Positions 1 through 11,500 of a stretch of 64,000 nucleotides of DNA are shown one piece after another. The notes beneath the pieces are model-generated. The model searched no databases, was not told the origin of the DNA, and saw only the letters and a program-made list of their open reading frames with translations. Each line of letters starts with the position of its first letter. The stretch's first letter is position 1. The DNA comes from Cephalotrichum gorgonifer. Its lineage: Eukaryota; Ascomycota; Sordariomycetes; Microascales; Microascaceae. The stretch lies in NCBI GenBank assembly GCA_900312665.1, contig ONZQ02000001.1, positions 1,082,338 to 1,146,337 on the forward strand, written 5' to 3'. Made by a program: the position numbers and the translations under genes.

Positions 1-3000
1 GTCGTACCCAGGGTTCGCATTCCTAGGAGGCACATAGAAGTTCGTCGAGTCGTATCCCGATGGCGGGTTGAACCCACTTTCATACGCCGGCCTCTGCTGC
101 TGCTGCTGCGGTTGTTGTTGCTGCGCGTACTGGGGTTCGTAGCTGCTGCTACCCTGCCGACCAATGGGGAACGACGGAGGTGGTGTGGGTGAGCCTCGCG
201 CCTCGTTCAAGCTAACAAGGAGCGGCGGCGTCGGCGCTCCTCGTGAATTATCCGCAACTGACTGCATGAGACGCTGGCGATGGGGTGATGCGCTACTGCC
301 CTGGGACGTAGAAGGTCGAGGTACCGGCTCAGAGAAGGAATGAGCTGGCCCCTGAGACAGTTGAGACTGTGTGTCGGAGTCTGCCCCTTCAGGTGAAGGC
401 AGTTCATATTCTTCGGGTTCGATGCCAAAGATGGGCTCATAGTGCTGCAAAAACATGGCGAAGACTGGAGCGGGAATGTTGAGCGTCGGCGAAAACACGA
501 TGCCGACATTGCGCACCGTCATCTTATTCGTGTCCGAATTGTTAATAATCTTGATCAGGAAAGCGATCAAGTATCTCAACAACGTCCCGTTAGCCCGAGG
601 GAGGCGCGGGACGAGCTCGGCGAGCACGGAGATCTTGTCCTTGACACTGGACAGTTCCGTCACGGCCATGAACTCCAAGTGGAGATCCCGCGTCAGAATG
701 GTTGTCGGCAGCTCGCGGAAGTAAAGCTTCAGAAGGGATGCCACGGCATGGATGTCGTAGTATGTGGAGTCGTTGACCAGATCCACGTCACCTTCCGTGT
801 TGAAGCGTTCTCGAAGTTGCTTGATAACCACATTCGAGCCGCTCAGTCGGAATATTCCCTCTTCGTATACAGCATCCCTGAAGTCGAGGTACTGGATGCA
901 CCGATATACCACAGCAGGGAGGGGCACGTTCACATCAACTGGCGAGTTGAACCGCACGGCTTCTGCCACCGGCGCCCCGAATACCTGGCGCACAGGTCCC
1001 CTATACTCGTTCTGGGGCGGTGTGGAAGCACCGCCGTCACTTCCGAATAGCGAATCTTGACCGTCTGATGAAGATCGTGCCTTGGGGCCGAAGCCGAAGA
1101 AGCTGCGTTTACGCTGCTTCTTCTCTTCCATCGTTGGAGGCAAAAGGCCCACCTTGGTACCCCACGATGACGAGTCCGAGATGACCTGAGGGTCACGAGG
1201 AGCAGATATCATAGGAACCTGGAAGTCCGTGTCATGCGGGTTCCCTGGAAGGCCCACCCCGGTCTTGGGCCGCTCGCCGCCCGCCGTCCTGGGCCGGTCG
1301 GAAGAGCTGGCGCCCGCCTTCGGTCGCGGTGTGCCACTATGGGGAACATCGCCGGCAGTAGTCGAGGCGTAGCTTACTCCGATAAGGGTCTCGGAGTTAG
1401 ACTGTTGGTGTTGAGACTTGACTTGGTCGCGCTTCTTCTTGGTCTGTCCCTTCTGTCGATCACCATTGGTCCCAGAGCCCTGTCGATCGTGAGCTCCGCG
1501 CTTCGCCGTCGCCTCATCATCACCGGGATCACGGTAATCAATCCATTGAAGCAGCGTGTCGACCCACTGATCCCGTTCTCTGTCACTCTCGGCACAGAGA
1601 ACGTGCTTGACATGACTACTCGAGTCCTTCTTCTTCGGCTCCAAGACCAGGAATGCGTGGCGGTACTGGTTGTCCAAGTCATCCGCATTATTGGCGCGAG
1701 GAGCGGGGGACTGGTTGTCGGGGTTGTGGGCCTGTTTACCGATCTGGGCGTTTTGTAGCTTGATCGAGCCAAGATGGGCACCTCCAGGAGTTTCGTAGTA
1801 TTTGAGGACGGGTCCATCCAGCACGAAATACCTTGCCTTCCACCCGCCAAAGTTCTTGCCACGTTTTGTGAGGTAGCCGCTCAGAAGAGGACGCCCCTCG
1901 GCACCCTTCGGCAGGGATCTGGACTCCGCCTCTGATTTCACGAGTACGGATTCGTCCAAGTTGGGAGGCAGGGCGTTGGTAGACAGGTACCTGCAAAGCT
2001 CGACAGCAGCATCCATGTCGAGTTGTGTGTTTAGCAACTCGTCCATGTATTGGTCAAGAGCTATCCTCCTAGCATCAAGTTTGGCGGGCGAGTGTCCACT
2101 GAACAGCGACCGGTCGGGAGTTTTGGCGGTGAAGGCCGGGCATCGCTTCATTCTCTGATCGAGTTTTGCGAGTGAGGCCGAGTCCTTCTCGACACGCCAG
2201 AGCTCCCCACGGTCCGAGCGAGAGAAGACAGCAAGTGTGAAGACGGGATCCTCCTCCAGCTGTGTGAGGGAAAGCAGGCTAGCTCTTGACGGCTTCATCC
2301 GTGAAGATGCGACACGCACTTCAACGGACAGCAGCGCATTGGGCGACAAAAGGAGGTTTGGGTAGTCCTCCGTTACCAGCCCCTTGAAGATCTTGGTGCG
2401 TTGCGCGGGAGGATCTCGGTTTTGGTTCACTGTGCTCGCCGGCTCGACCGCATTCGACTCAGCCTTCACAACATTAAGCGGCTTGGGAGTGTGCAAAACC
2501 ATGGGCGCGCCCATGTTAGGATTGGGAGGTGAGGTCGTTAGTGGTGTGCCGGGTGGGAAAGGAATAGGTTGGCGAGGCGGACGAGGAGAGAGGGGGGGTG
2601 CGTTTTGCATCGGCATTCCACGGGGGGAAAGGGGTGGCGACGCTAGGGGCCTCGTACCTCCTCCCATTCCCGGTCCGAATGGGCGGGGACTTGCTGGTAG
2701 GCCGGCGTTGTGGAGAGAAGGGGGGACGGTGAGATCACCGTTCACAACCCCATTCAGTGACGCCTGCATGCTCCCCGGCATCGATATGGGTGGTGGGATC
2801 CGTCGTGGGCTGAGAGGAATCGTAGCCGAGTCCTTTCCACGATCCTGATCAGACCATGGAGCCTGGGGGGTTTGGGGCGACTTGTTCTTCTTCGAAAGGC
2901 TTCTCCGTTCCGCCTCTTTCTGGGCCACTGCGTCACGTTCGCGTTCGTCCTCCTCCCGTGTTTTCCGTCGTCCACGCGAGTCGTCTGGTGCAACATCTAC

Positions 3001-3990
3001 CTCTAGAATGTCGTCGTAATCGGTATCGGTCTCATCGTCCTCGGGTGTGCCAGAGCCTGGATTCTGGCCTTGGCCGAGCTGCAATGGTGCCGGCGGAGGC
3101 TTTCTTGGGGGTGGGGCAGGGAACTGGTTAAGGCCCTCTTCACGTTGCGAGGACTGGGCGGTGACGGTGGTTGGTGGTGCGGGAGGCGGGCGGGGAGGGG
3201 GGACGCTGGGAGGCTCGCTAGGGAGGCTTCGGGACGGCGGTATGGCTAGATTGATGGGGATATCCTTCGTCTTCGAGTTGTGCTCCTCCTTTCGCGCCTC
3301 ATCGGCCGCTCGCTCGACGGCTTCGTGGTTGTACTGGTCCAAGGCATGCTCCTCGGGCTTCGGCATCGTATGTGCGGGGTCTAGCATTTCAGCCACGGCG
3401 GAGGGAGGTGCATTAGGTTGATCGGCGGGTGGTGTAATTGGGTACGGCGCCATCGTCATGTCGATGGGTGAATGTTTCTGGCTGTCCGAGTCCAGGTTGG
3501 GAGAGTCGGGGACCGGGACCTCGAGGGAATCCTTCCTGACGACCTCTCTACCATTCCCAAGACGCTTCACAGGGTCTCCACTACCGCCCGACTTGGCGGC
3601 GCTGGTAGCATCGGTCCCTAATGCCTTTCCGAACTCGGGCAAGGCCATAACTTCCTTGAGCTTTTTCCGGTACTTCTCCTTGTCCTTTAGTGCTCGCTCA
3701 AGATCCTTGTTGAGGCCAAGAATCATGGCACGCTGCTTGTCGACCAAGCGCCATAGCTGCGTGTTCTGTTGAGCCTGTGAATTCTTCTCCTTCAAAAGGT
3801 ACTGTATTACGGCCTCCCCGCTGCCCGCCGTCTTTATCAGGTGAGCAATGTCAGCGTCGCTTGTTTGGCCATCGGTGCCTTTTTGAGACTGCGACTTGGT
3901 AGAAATGGCCGAGATGGCCGAGTCGATGGAGGAATTTCTTAGCGGCGTCTGGTCGGCAACGTCCCGCGGTACGGATACGGGCCCGGCCAT
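1..3990 (-). CDS. BEM3: Bem3-like Rho GTPase-activating protein (PX-PH-RhoGAP), 3' end outside window
   Basis: One uninterrupted reading frame runs from ATG at 3990 to the window edge (1330 codons, no stop reached). Residues about 50-105 form a charged coiled coil. A long Pro/Ser-rich linker follows. About 530-660 is a degenerate PX domain, and about 700-812 a PH domain (starts LLSGYLTKRGKNFGGW, ends RDQWVDTLLQWI). About 1000-1190 is a RhoGAP domain with the arginine finger R1048 in GIFRLSG, then a Gln-rich tail. This coiled coil-PX-PH-RhoGAP order is that of yeast Bem3, which stimulates GTP hydrolysis by Cdc42 at polarity sites; PX and PH bind phosphoinositides. Cdc42 as substrate is inferred from the family. 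The start is preceded by a long gene-free region, so a long leader is possible. The protein end lies beyond position 1. Confidence 0.93.
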   Translation of the reverse strand, partial: MAGPVSVPRDVADQTPLRNSSIDSAISAISTKSQSQKGTDGQTSDADIAHLIKTAGSGEAVIQYLLKEKNSQAQQNTQLWRLVDKQRAMILGLNKDLERALKDKEKYRKKLKEVMALPEFGKALGTDATSAAKSGGSGDPVKRLGNGREVVRKDSLEVPVPDSPNLDSDSQKHSPIDMTMAPYPITPPADQPNAPPSAVAEMLDPAHTMPKPEEHALDQYNHEAVERAADEARKEEHNSKTKDIPINLAIPPSRSLPSEPPSVPPPRPPPAPPTTVTAQSSQREEGLNQFPAPPPRKPPPAPLQLGQGQNPGSGTPEDDETDTDYDDILEVDVAPDDSRGRRKTREEDERERDAVAQKEAERRSLSKKNKSPQTPQAPWSDQDRGKDSATIPLSPRRIPPPISMPGSMQASLNGVVNGDLTVPPSLHNAGLPASPRPFGPGMGGGTRPLASPPLSPRGMPMQNAPPLSPRPPRQPIPFPPGTPLTTSPPNPNMGAPMVLHTPKPLNVVKAESNAVEPASTVNQNRDPPAQRTKIFKGLVTEDYPNLLLSPNALLSVEVRVASSRMKPSRASLLSLTQLEEDPVFTLAVFSRSDRGELWRVEKDSASLAKLDQRMKRCPAFTAKTPDRSLFSGHSPAKLDARRIALDQYMDELLNTQLDMDAAVELCRYLSTNALPPNLDESVLVKSEAESRSLPKGAEGRPLLSGYLTKRGKNFGGWKARYFVLDGPVLKYYETPGGAHLGSIKLQNAQIGKQAHNPDNQSPAPRANNADDLDNQYRHAFLVLEPKKKDSSSHVKHVLCAESDRERDQWVDTLLQWIDYRDPGDDEATAKRGAHDRQGSGTNGDRQKGQTKKKRDQVKSQHQQSNSETLIGVSYASTTAGDVPHSGTPRPKAGASSSDRPRTAGGERPKTGVGLPGNPHDTDFQVPMISAPRDPQVISDSSSWGTKVGLLPPTMEEKKQRKRSFFGFGPKARSSSDGQDSLFGSDGGASTPPQNEYRGPVRQVFGAPVAEAVRFNSPVDVNVPLPAVVYRCIQYLDFRDAVYEEGIFRLSGSNVVIKQLRERFNTEGDVDLVNDSTYYDIHAVASLLKLYFRELPTTILTRDLHLEFMAVTELSSVKDKISVLAELVPRLPRANGTLLRYLIAFLIKIINNSDTNKMTVRNVGIVFSPTLNIPAPVFAMFLQHYEPIFGIEPEEYELPSPEGADSDTQSQLSQGPAHSFSEPVPRPSTSQGSSASPHRQRLMQSVADNSRGAPTPPLLVSLNEARGSPTPPPSFPIGRQGSSSYEPQYAQQQQPQQQQQRPAYESGFNPPSGYDSTNFYVPPRNANPGYD

Positions 3991-6900
3991 GGTCGCGGCG
4001 TCAAGCCCCCGGCGAAAGGGGAGAGAGGGAGGAGCAGGATCCTGTTAGAGGTTCCGTATTTGCGGCAGGTCGGGGACGGGTTCGAAATTCATTCGGAGAG
4101 ACAAGCTAGACCACGAGAACATGTTGTAAGCAAAGGCAATGGGCTGGGGAGTGTGCAAGTGGGCATTCGATAACAGCTAAGGGTGAGTGCATGGATGATG
4201 CCTGCTCAGAGGTTCATCGGCGAGGGTATGGAAATGGGGATGGCAGATGAGAGGATAAGGGGAGAGAGAGGTACTGAAGAGGTGCGTATGTTGATTCGGA
4301 GTGAGGCGTACCGAGCGATGAAGTGAGGCGGAGAGGAGATATCGAGGGTCGTACGAATTCGAGGCCGGAAGCGATACGTTTGCCCTGTCACCAACCGAGG
4401 CTTGTTGATCGCGAAGAGGTCGTGCTCGCTCCTGGATCCAGAAGGACCATGATTAGTTTGACTGGCTCAAGGTGGATTGGGTTAAGTACTCGTCGTCGAG
4501 TAGAATGCGGGAGGTGGAATGCCAAAGGCAAACAGGAGAGGGCAGACCGGAACAAAGAGGAGTACGGCTCTGAGACCAATGTTACTGGGGCAGCGGCAGA
4601 AATGAAAGTGAATCGGGGCGATTATTACCTTTCCAACTCGGGTCCTTTCCAACGTCCTTGACCAGAAGGCGATTCGGATGAACAAAGATGGATAGCAGAA
4701 TTGACCAGGTACTCCAGTGCCCGGTCCAGATTTCGAGGATTCGAGCAGCGGATGATACTGGGGTATCGTGTGAAAGAAGGGGCAGGGAAGAGGAAGTCCA
4801 AGGAATTGGACAAAGTCGCTCTGACGACAGTGGAGTGTGGGTGTGGGTGAGAAAAGGGAAGTCAAGCAGGGTGGAGACACTATCGGGAGGAGAGATCCAC
4901 TTTACTTCACTTCGTTCGTCTAAAGGGGAGCGAAATGCACAAATTAGGGTGGATGTACTTTTGCAGACGAGATATTACTGTGCGGGGAGGGTCTTCTCGC
5001 CACATGCAGCACATGGTCTGGTTTGGTAGGTAGCTGGGCTGGGATCTCGCTCGGACTTGGTAAGGGGTACAAGCATCTACAAAGGGCTGCAGTCAAGCCA
5101 CCTCCAACTTTTGTAATACAGGTACGTGTATTTACTCGGACCTGCAACGAAACTCAAACCCTCCCGTCTCGACAACCGCGGCCGTGAGAGTAGGGAGAGT
5201 AGGTAGAAGAGGCTGTAAAATTTCTAAAGAACTTGCTAATTATTGTTGCGACAACATACAGACATAAAACATCCTAGCGAGGATGCAATACGACACCAGG
5301 CTATTTGTACTTTGTAGACACAGGACGTGGGAGATTCGATAAGTTAAGTTAGAGAGTCAGTCTTCTTTGTACTTGGACCAATGCGAGTACCTACCATCCT
5401 CCCTATCGACGGCAGTGGTGGACCCGTTCCATCCTGGTACCGTGTGAATGAAACTTGCATCACCACGAGGTACCTTTCTTGCCCCATGCTCGCCCACGCT
5501 TCAAATATAATACGGGGAAGATAAATACAAGTACACAATGGGGGGGGGGGGCGCCAAGATGGCACGGCACATGTGTGGTAGGGAGAGTTCCTGAAGAATT
5601 ATTACGGGGCTGGAGGAAACCTGGCTCAGGCGGGGGGTACCACCCAATCAGCCCCTGTGTCTTCATCGCCGCCGTTGCCGTTGGCATGGCTGGTGCAGAC
5701 ATGGAAAGGTGCGGAGCGCCCCGCCTGCCAGGACAGGACGACCGGTTGCCCTGTGAAGACTGATTTGAGACACCCGCGTGTAGCACACAAGCGTCCCAGG
5801 CGGATGTTGGTCTTAAACACTAAAGACCTCGAACACTTCCTCGGCGACCGTTAGGGAAAGGGGAAGAAAAAAAGGAGAGGGGCGGAGGGATGGTATGAAA
5901 GCGGAAGCAGGCATGCAACGGACGAAAATAGATGCTCAAAACCGCAACAGGGGCGGGGCGGGCGACAAAAGCTTTCTTGGATTTCAGGAGTCTTTGAACT
6001 GTCTGGAGTGTGGCCTGTGACATGGGCGCGCAATGCAACAGTTGGCAGCGGGCAACCTCGAAAACACAAACAAGGCAGGGTGACCAATTGACTGATTCGC
6101 TCCGGCTCCTGACGGGCGGCGGGCTGGAAGGGGTCAAAGCTTTTTTTCCCCAGCATCGCACGGTCGCAACTCACTCACCACTTGCTTACAAGTAAGGATA
6201 CAAGTACTTGTCGGCAGGCGGCACGTTCGGGAGAGTGAGCATAATCGTGATTCACGAAAGTTCCTTTTTGGTGCATCTTCCTCCTCTGCCCGACCTTGAT
6301 TGACACCGGCCCCCAACCTCATTTGATTTGAGGAGGAGGGATTACCTGGGCGGGAAAGGCTAATACCGAGATCCCGCATTGCATGCGGCAAGCAATTTGC
6401 GAGACATGGAGGTTCCGTTGAACAGGGCCAAAGCAGCGAACAGTGTCCAAAGTTTGCCCTCACCGCATTTGGTGGCATTAGCGAGGGCAGGGTCCGTCGT
6501 GAACCCAAAGTACAAGTGCGCCACCATCCGATCTTCGGGAGGGTCTAAGGGTAGTTTCTAGTACTACTGAGGGTCCAAGGGAGGGTGAGTGGCCAACCAT
6601 AGGAAGCCTGGCGCGAATGAGGAACGCATCTCGCTAAATATTCATGTGTTTCGGGAGGGGAGCACACCCTCCCACTTCGCACAAAGGTGCTGGCCCAGTG
6701 GAGTTCTACTACCTACGAGTACGGAAAGTAGACGAGATGAAGAATAGCAATGTCTCCGTTTTTGCAACGGCGCTCTCAATCTACCCTGGCCGAACCCTGA
6801 CTAGCGCGGCTTATCCATATTATATGTACGAGATAGTGATGTCACTAAATGCACAGTTGAGATTACACATCCATATTAGCGGGGGTACTATTATTATTGC

Positions 6901-9900
6901 CAGTACAGGTACGAGCCACAATTTCTCGTAAAGGTAAACAGGTTCGAGTAGTCGCCCGCTACGGTAACAATCTGTGCTCGTACTCTTACAAGTATTCACT
7001 CGCTGCTGAGTGTCTACAGATAATGTACGTGGTGTCAGCTGCACGTTCTCCTTCCCCATGAAGGGGGGGCTGGAAGCCCTATCTAGGTATAATCCTCGCA
7101 GAGGATGACATTGATTATAAAGCGCAACGTCTGGTCAGCCAGTACCCGTACACGCCCAATGGAGAAGAGTGCAGCACCTTCATCTCCGACTTCCATGTGC
7201 TATGCAGGAGGCTGGCGCTAGTGCTGCAGGTACTCTAACCTAAAATGACCGCGACCAAAACAAGTAAAGCAGCAGCGCTCGGGGCCCAAACTAGTAGGGT
7301 GGCGCCTGGCGCACCCCCATCGCCCTTGCCTCGGGACCACGGCGAAGGGTAGGTATTGGCCGGCCCTATTTACAAGTACGAAATGGAGGTACTCGAACTA
7401 AAATAACTTATACGGAGTACCTTCGTCATTACAAGTAATTAGGGGCGCCTAATTACATACAAAGTCAAGGACAAACTCGCCTCATACGAGTAGAAACATC
7501 GTAAAGAAACAGTTACTTCACCCCTTTTAGCTACCACTTTCGGCAAACACGGCGTCTCGCAATATTTTGATCTCCGTGCAGGTACTTGTGCCCAAACCGA
7601 CAAGGGCCTGAGAGGTTCCTGTGGCATCATTTCCCCAGACGAACTCCCCCCCATGATGGGCTTGTCAACAGCCACATTACCCCAGCTTCCTCCGTGACTG
7701 GGGACGTTGATTTTCGTTGTGGAACTCTGCAGGTAGGGCGGTCAAATACAAGTATCCGTCTACCTGAGAGATCACTGGCTTCCTTGGATCCAAGCCAGAA
7801 CCCAGGGTTCTTTACAAGTACTTTTACTCTCGACTTGTCCGAAGCACTCTGACTCTCTTGCTTGGTGCGAAGCGCCACGGGAAGCTATTCTTCATCCAAT
7901 GAGGCCGTCTTTCTGGGGTTGCCCAAGGACGTTCGTCCGAGTACTTCGTACTAATAGTGGTATGGGCCGGCAGAGCGCGGGTACAAGTGCTTTGGTCCAA
8001 GTGCCCTGGTACAAGCGCACAGGTCTCGATCTCTCCCGGCCTCCTCGTACTCGTAGCGCGGGGAAGGAGCGATACTACCGAGTATTGCTCTGGCCGCCCT
8101 CAGGGGGTGTCGACCTGCCGCATCGATAATGAGTTCCCCCACGCGGGTCGTCCCTGCCTGCCAAATAAAATACGAAACGTCAAACACGTTGGTTATTCGA
8201 CGCAACCGTAATTATCCAATCGCTGAGACGGCACCTGCGCCTTGGCAACCGAAGGGACTCGGATCGGAGATTATTCCATTTGGAGTTGATGGATGTCCTG
8301 CATCTTCGTGGGGCACCCACCGCCCGTCCCTTTGTGTTTTTTTGCTTTTCCCTCGCGCGGATATCGTCGTCTCTGAAGAATTTACCATACTTGCTAGCTA
8401 ATAATACGATCTTCGCAGGCCACGCTTATGTGAGACAAGTAATGATATTTTTGCCACGCAACGGGCGACGGGGATGAGTGATCAACAACAGCCTACGAGG
8501 ACGAATACGGATTGACACAAGCCCAGCTTGAGTGGTGAACCGAGGTTCGAGTGAAGATACGGATAAGCGTTCTTAAAGATTGTTATCTTTGCCACGTCGG
8601 CGTGAGTAATTCCCTCCCTTGCCGCGACCCATGTGTACACACCTGTGTGGCTTTCCATCCGACTGCTCTCATCCAACTTCCGTCTGTCCCGGACCTTTCG
8701 TGCGGAGGACACCATCTCATGATTGATTTGTTAATGGCTCACATACCCTGTTAGGCCAAACGGTTGGCCAGGGCAGATACCAGGACCGCGATAGTGGCGT
8801 CCGTCCCCAGGCCCCCGAGGATGCAGGAACAGGGGCCAAGGCGCTGACCGCCTTTTCGGTGTGCCCCTTAAACTACCCAGAAGTTATATTACCCACCACA
8901 CCCACCACACCCACCGAGAGAACACGCATGTCATCGACTTGACAATCTTCCTTGATTGGACGTCCCGTGGCACGCCGCGAGCGAGTCATGTTCACCTGCT
9001 TCGCTCTCTACAATCACTCGACCACTCATGCTACGAGTAATGATCCCGCCTTCGGTGCTTGACAGGCTGGCGGCTGACGGCCCAAAGCGCGTACTGCCGT
9101 GCACCTCGCCATTACTCCGTATTTGTTAGAGCCCTGTCCTTCCCCCATCCCAGGACGCGAAGCACGGGCAGCACCCCCTCTTGACCCCTTGCAATCATAG
9201 TGAAGCCTCGTCTCACCACCCAACACAAGCTCGGGAAGAGCCGATCTCACACCGTACTTGACCTGTATTCGTCGACCGCCTTGATCGACAGCTGAGCCTC
9301 AGGATCAACTTGCGAAAATAGCACGGCAACTCAGGTACCCAGTCCCCCTGATGCGTTTCTTGGGAAGTTGCCAACGTAGCCATCCGTTTCGGGTGTATGC
9401 ACGACGAGTCGCGCTAGGGAGAGATCCCAGCATTATCTGTTGCTTCTAGCCCTTCCCCCACCTGCATCTAGACCTGGGGATAAATAAACAGCAGCAAGCA
9501 GGCGGCCTGGGACACGGCCGAGAGCGGCAGTCGATCCGCACGTCACAGCACAACGTTGTTTACTCTCTGGCCCGGATGGATGGGTCCTGCGAAAAGAGGG
9601 GTCTAGACCGTTGTCCTGATCTGCGCGTCGAGCACGCCCCGTGACTCCTGAAACCATGCCGGCGACATCCCTTGGTTGGGGCCGATGCACCTTATCGCCA
9701 TTAAACTCTTGCCAAGCGATGAGCGAGGGCCCCTCCGACGGGTGAGATGTGTGCGGGCTTCAGCTGGGATCGTCAGTGGGCATGGGCTCTCAGTGGGGAG
9801 AAGCAGACGAGGCCCTGCATTGTACCCAAGCGTGTGACTGCTATCCAGTCTTTATCTCGAGGTTCTGTTCTTCTTCTTCATTCAGCGTTTGGTTCCGTCC

Positions 9901-11500
9901 ATTTTGATCGCAGGATACGCTACTTGGAACATCGGAGCTGGTGAAGTCCTGCTCCGGCTGGCAATCCAGGCACTTCAAGTTCACATCTGCAGGACGCTTA
10001 CCCTCTTCGCTGCATGGAATCGGGCTCTACTAAGCTCACATAATGCCCTGCAGGCTCTGTAAACCTCTCTACCCCACTAAAACGCTCCACTGTATCAACG
10101 GGCCATTGTTTATCGACCTACGAGCACTGGGCGAGCAGGACCGTGTTCCGTTCCGGGAGAATAAACGCGGGGGACACTTCAAACAATAATACCTCCGTGG
10201 CCAGAATACACTAACACCAAACTCGCTCCCAATTACTACAGACCCGCAACTTCAGTGTCCGAGATAGAGAAGGGCAGTATAGTATATCTAAATCCGAAAC
10301 AACCCCCTCCTCATGTGTGGTGGTGTCCAGGTCCCGGCACGGGAGCGGAAGGAAGTCTCGTGTCAGTTTCAAGATTCATGCGGGGGGAAACATCTAGGAG
10401 GAGCTAACTGCAGCGCGCGGCGCGGGACAAATAAAGACGACATCGTCAGCGCTGCAAAATGCTCTTCTTTTCATCTCGTCCCTCCCGGCCTTGTCCGTCA
10501 AGCCAAGCGTAGCAGAGTGCTTCACAGCCACGGTGATTGCGTAGTCCGCCCGCGAAGCATCCCACCTTCTACCCAGCTCCTGCGTCGGCCGGAGTATGGG
10601 ATGCCGTCTCACTGCTTCGGTTGGGAAGGGGCCCGATTTTCATGTTCCCCGGTGACGGATATCCCGTGCTCGTGTGCCACACTTTTAACCTCGCAGGTGA
10701 CAGCACCGCCCGGACATTCCCTCCCCCCTCCCCTCCTTCAGTTGTCAGAGACCGTAGAACGTGGTCCAGTGAGGCCACCCACCCACCACCGGGGAGATGG
10801 TATTTTTCTGCTGAAGTTATATCGGATAAACCGAGCTGGGACCCGTAACGTGTGAGGAGTATACTATACCTGTGCGCTCAGATGCTATTATTACTACATG
10901 TATGTTAGACCTTTTCGGAACTTGATTTCTCCGCTCTTCCCCTTGCCTTGCTTGCCTTGTCTCGACGGTGTTGCGGGCCAATCATGTATTGTTGTAGTGA
11001 GGAGGCCGGCTTATATCGGTCATGAGGGTTGTTAGTTATCCGAGCGAATCTGTTGGTCTAGATGCTGAGCTTCAACCCTCCTAGGTTCGCGTCCCATGAG
11101 CAGGCCACCGTATATTGGATATGGTGTTAGCTATCTGAGTGACTCTAGCTCTTGAACCACAACCTGTATGTACTTCTCCAAGGTAGCGTCCTAGATCCAC
11201 GTCCCATGAGGTGCCATGATTAAAGGTGTATAACTTCATTTTATCGTCTAGCTAAATCTCGTGTGTATGTAGACAAACATGTATCATCCCATATCGTATC
11301 CATCAAAGAAGCAACCGATTAACACATCTCTAGCGTCGCTCATGCTAAAACAAAAAGAATAGAAAAGAAGAACGAAACCGAAAAAAAAAAGTCGTGACCA
11401 CAGAAGAGCCAGGTAACACCGGCATCAATCCCCCACTGCCAACCATATCAAGCAAGAAAAAGCTCTCTCAGGAAACCCCCTACCTTCCACGGCCTACTGC
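3991..11500. other. 7.5 kb gene-poor region upstream of the BEM3-like gene
   Basis: I find no open frame here with domain features, coding-like codon use and a plausible start. The longest frames are under about 180 codons and low complexity. The region probably holds the BEM3 leader and promoter. It carries a 13-G run near 5539, a short ACCCACCAC triplication near 8892-8916, many near-palindromic words such as TACAAGTA, TACTCGTA and TACGGAGTA (densest 6180-8060), and a pair of tRNA-like segments at 11031-11217. Confidence 0.6.
11031..11217 (+). repeat. Two diverged tandem tRNA-like segments (possible tRNA-derived SINE or tRNA pseudogenes)
   Basis: Copy A (11031-11107) and copy B (11126-11217) both begin GTTAGYTATCYGAGYGA and end with a CGTCCCATGAG block. 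Copy A has GGTTCGCGTCC at 11084-11094, close to the RNA polymerase III B box GGTTCGANNCC, about 25 nt after an A-box-like TTGGTCTAGATG. Several differences between the copies are C-to-T or G-to-A at CpG sites. No acceptor stem closes either copy, so neither looks like a working tRNA. Confidence 0.35.

Noticed and set aside
10313..10855. 180-codon plus-strand frame in the left desert
   Set aside because: No domain, Cys/His/Pro scatter typical of non-coding DNA, no plausible flanking exons.
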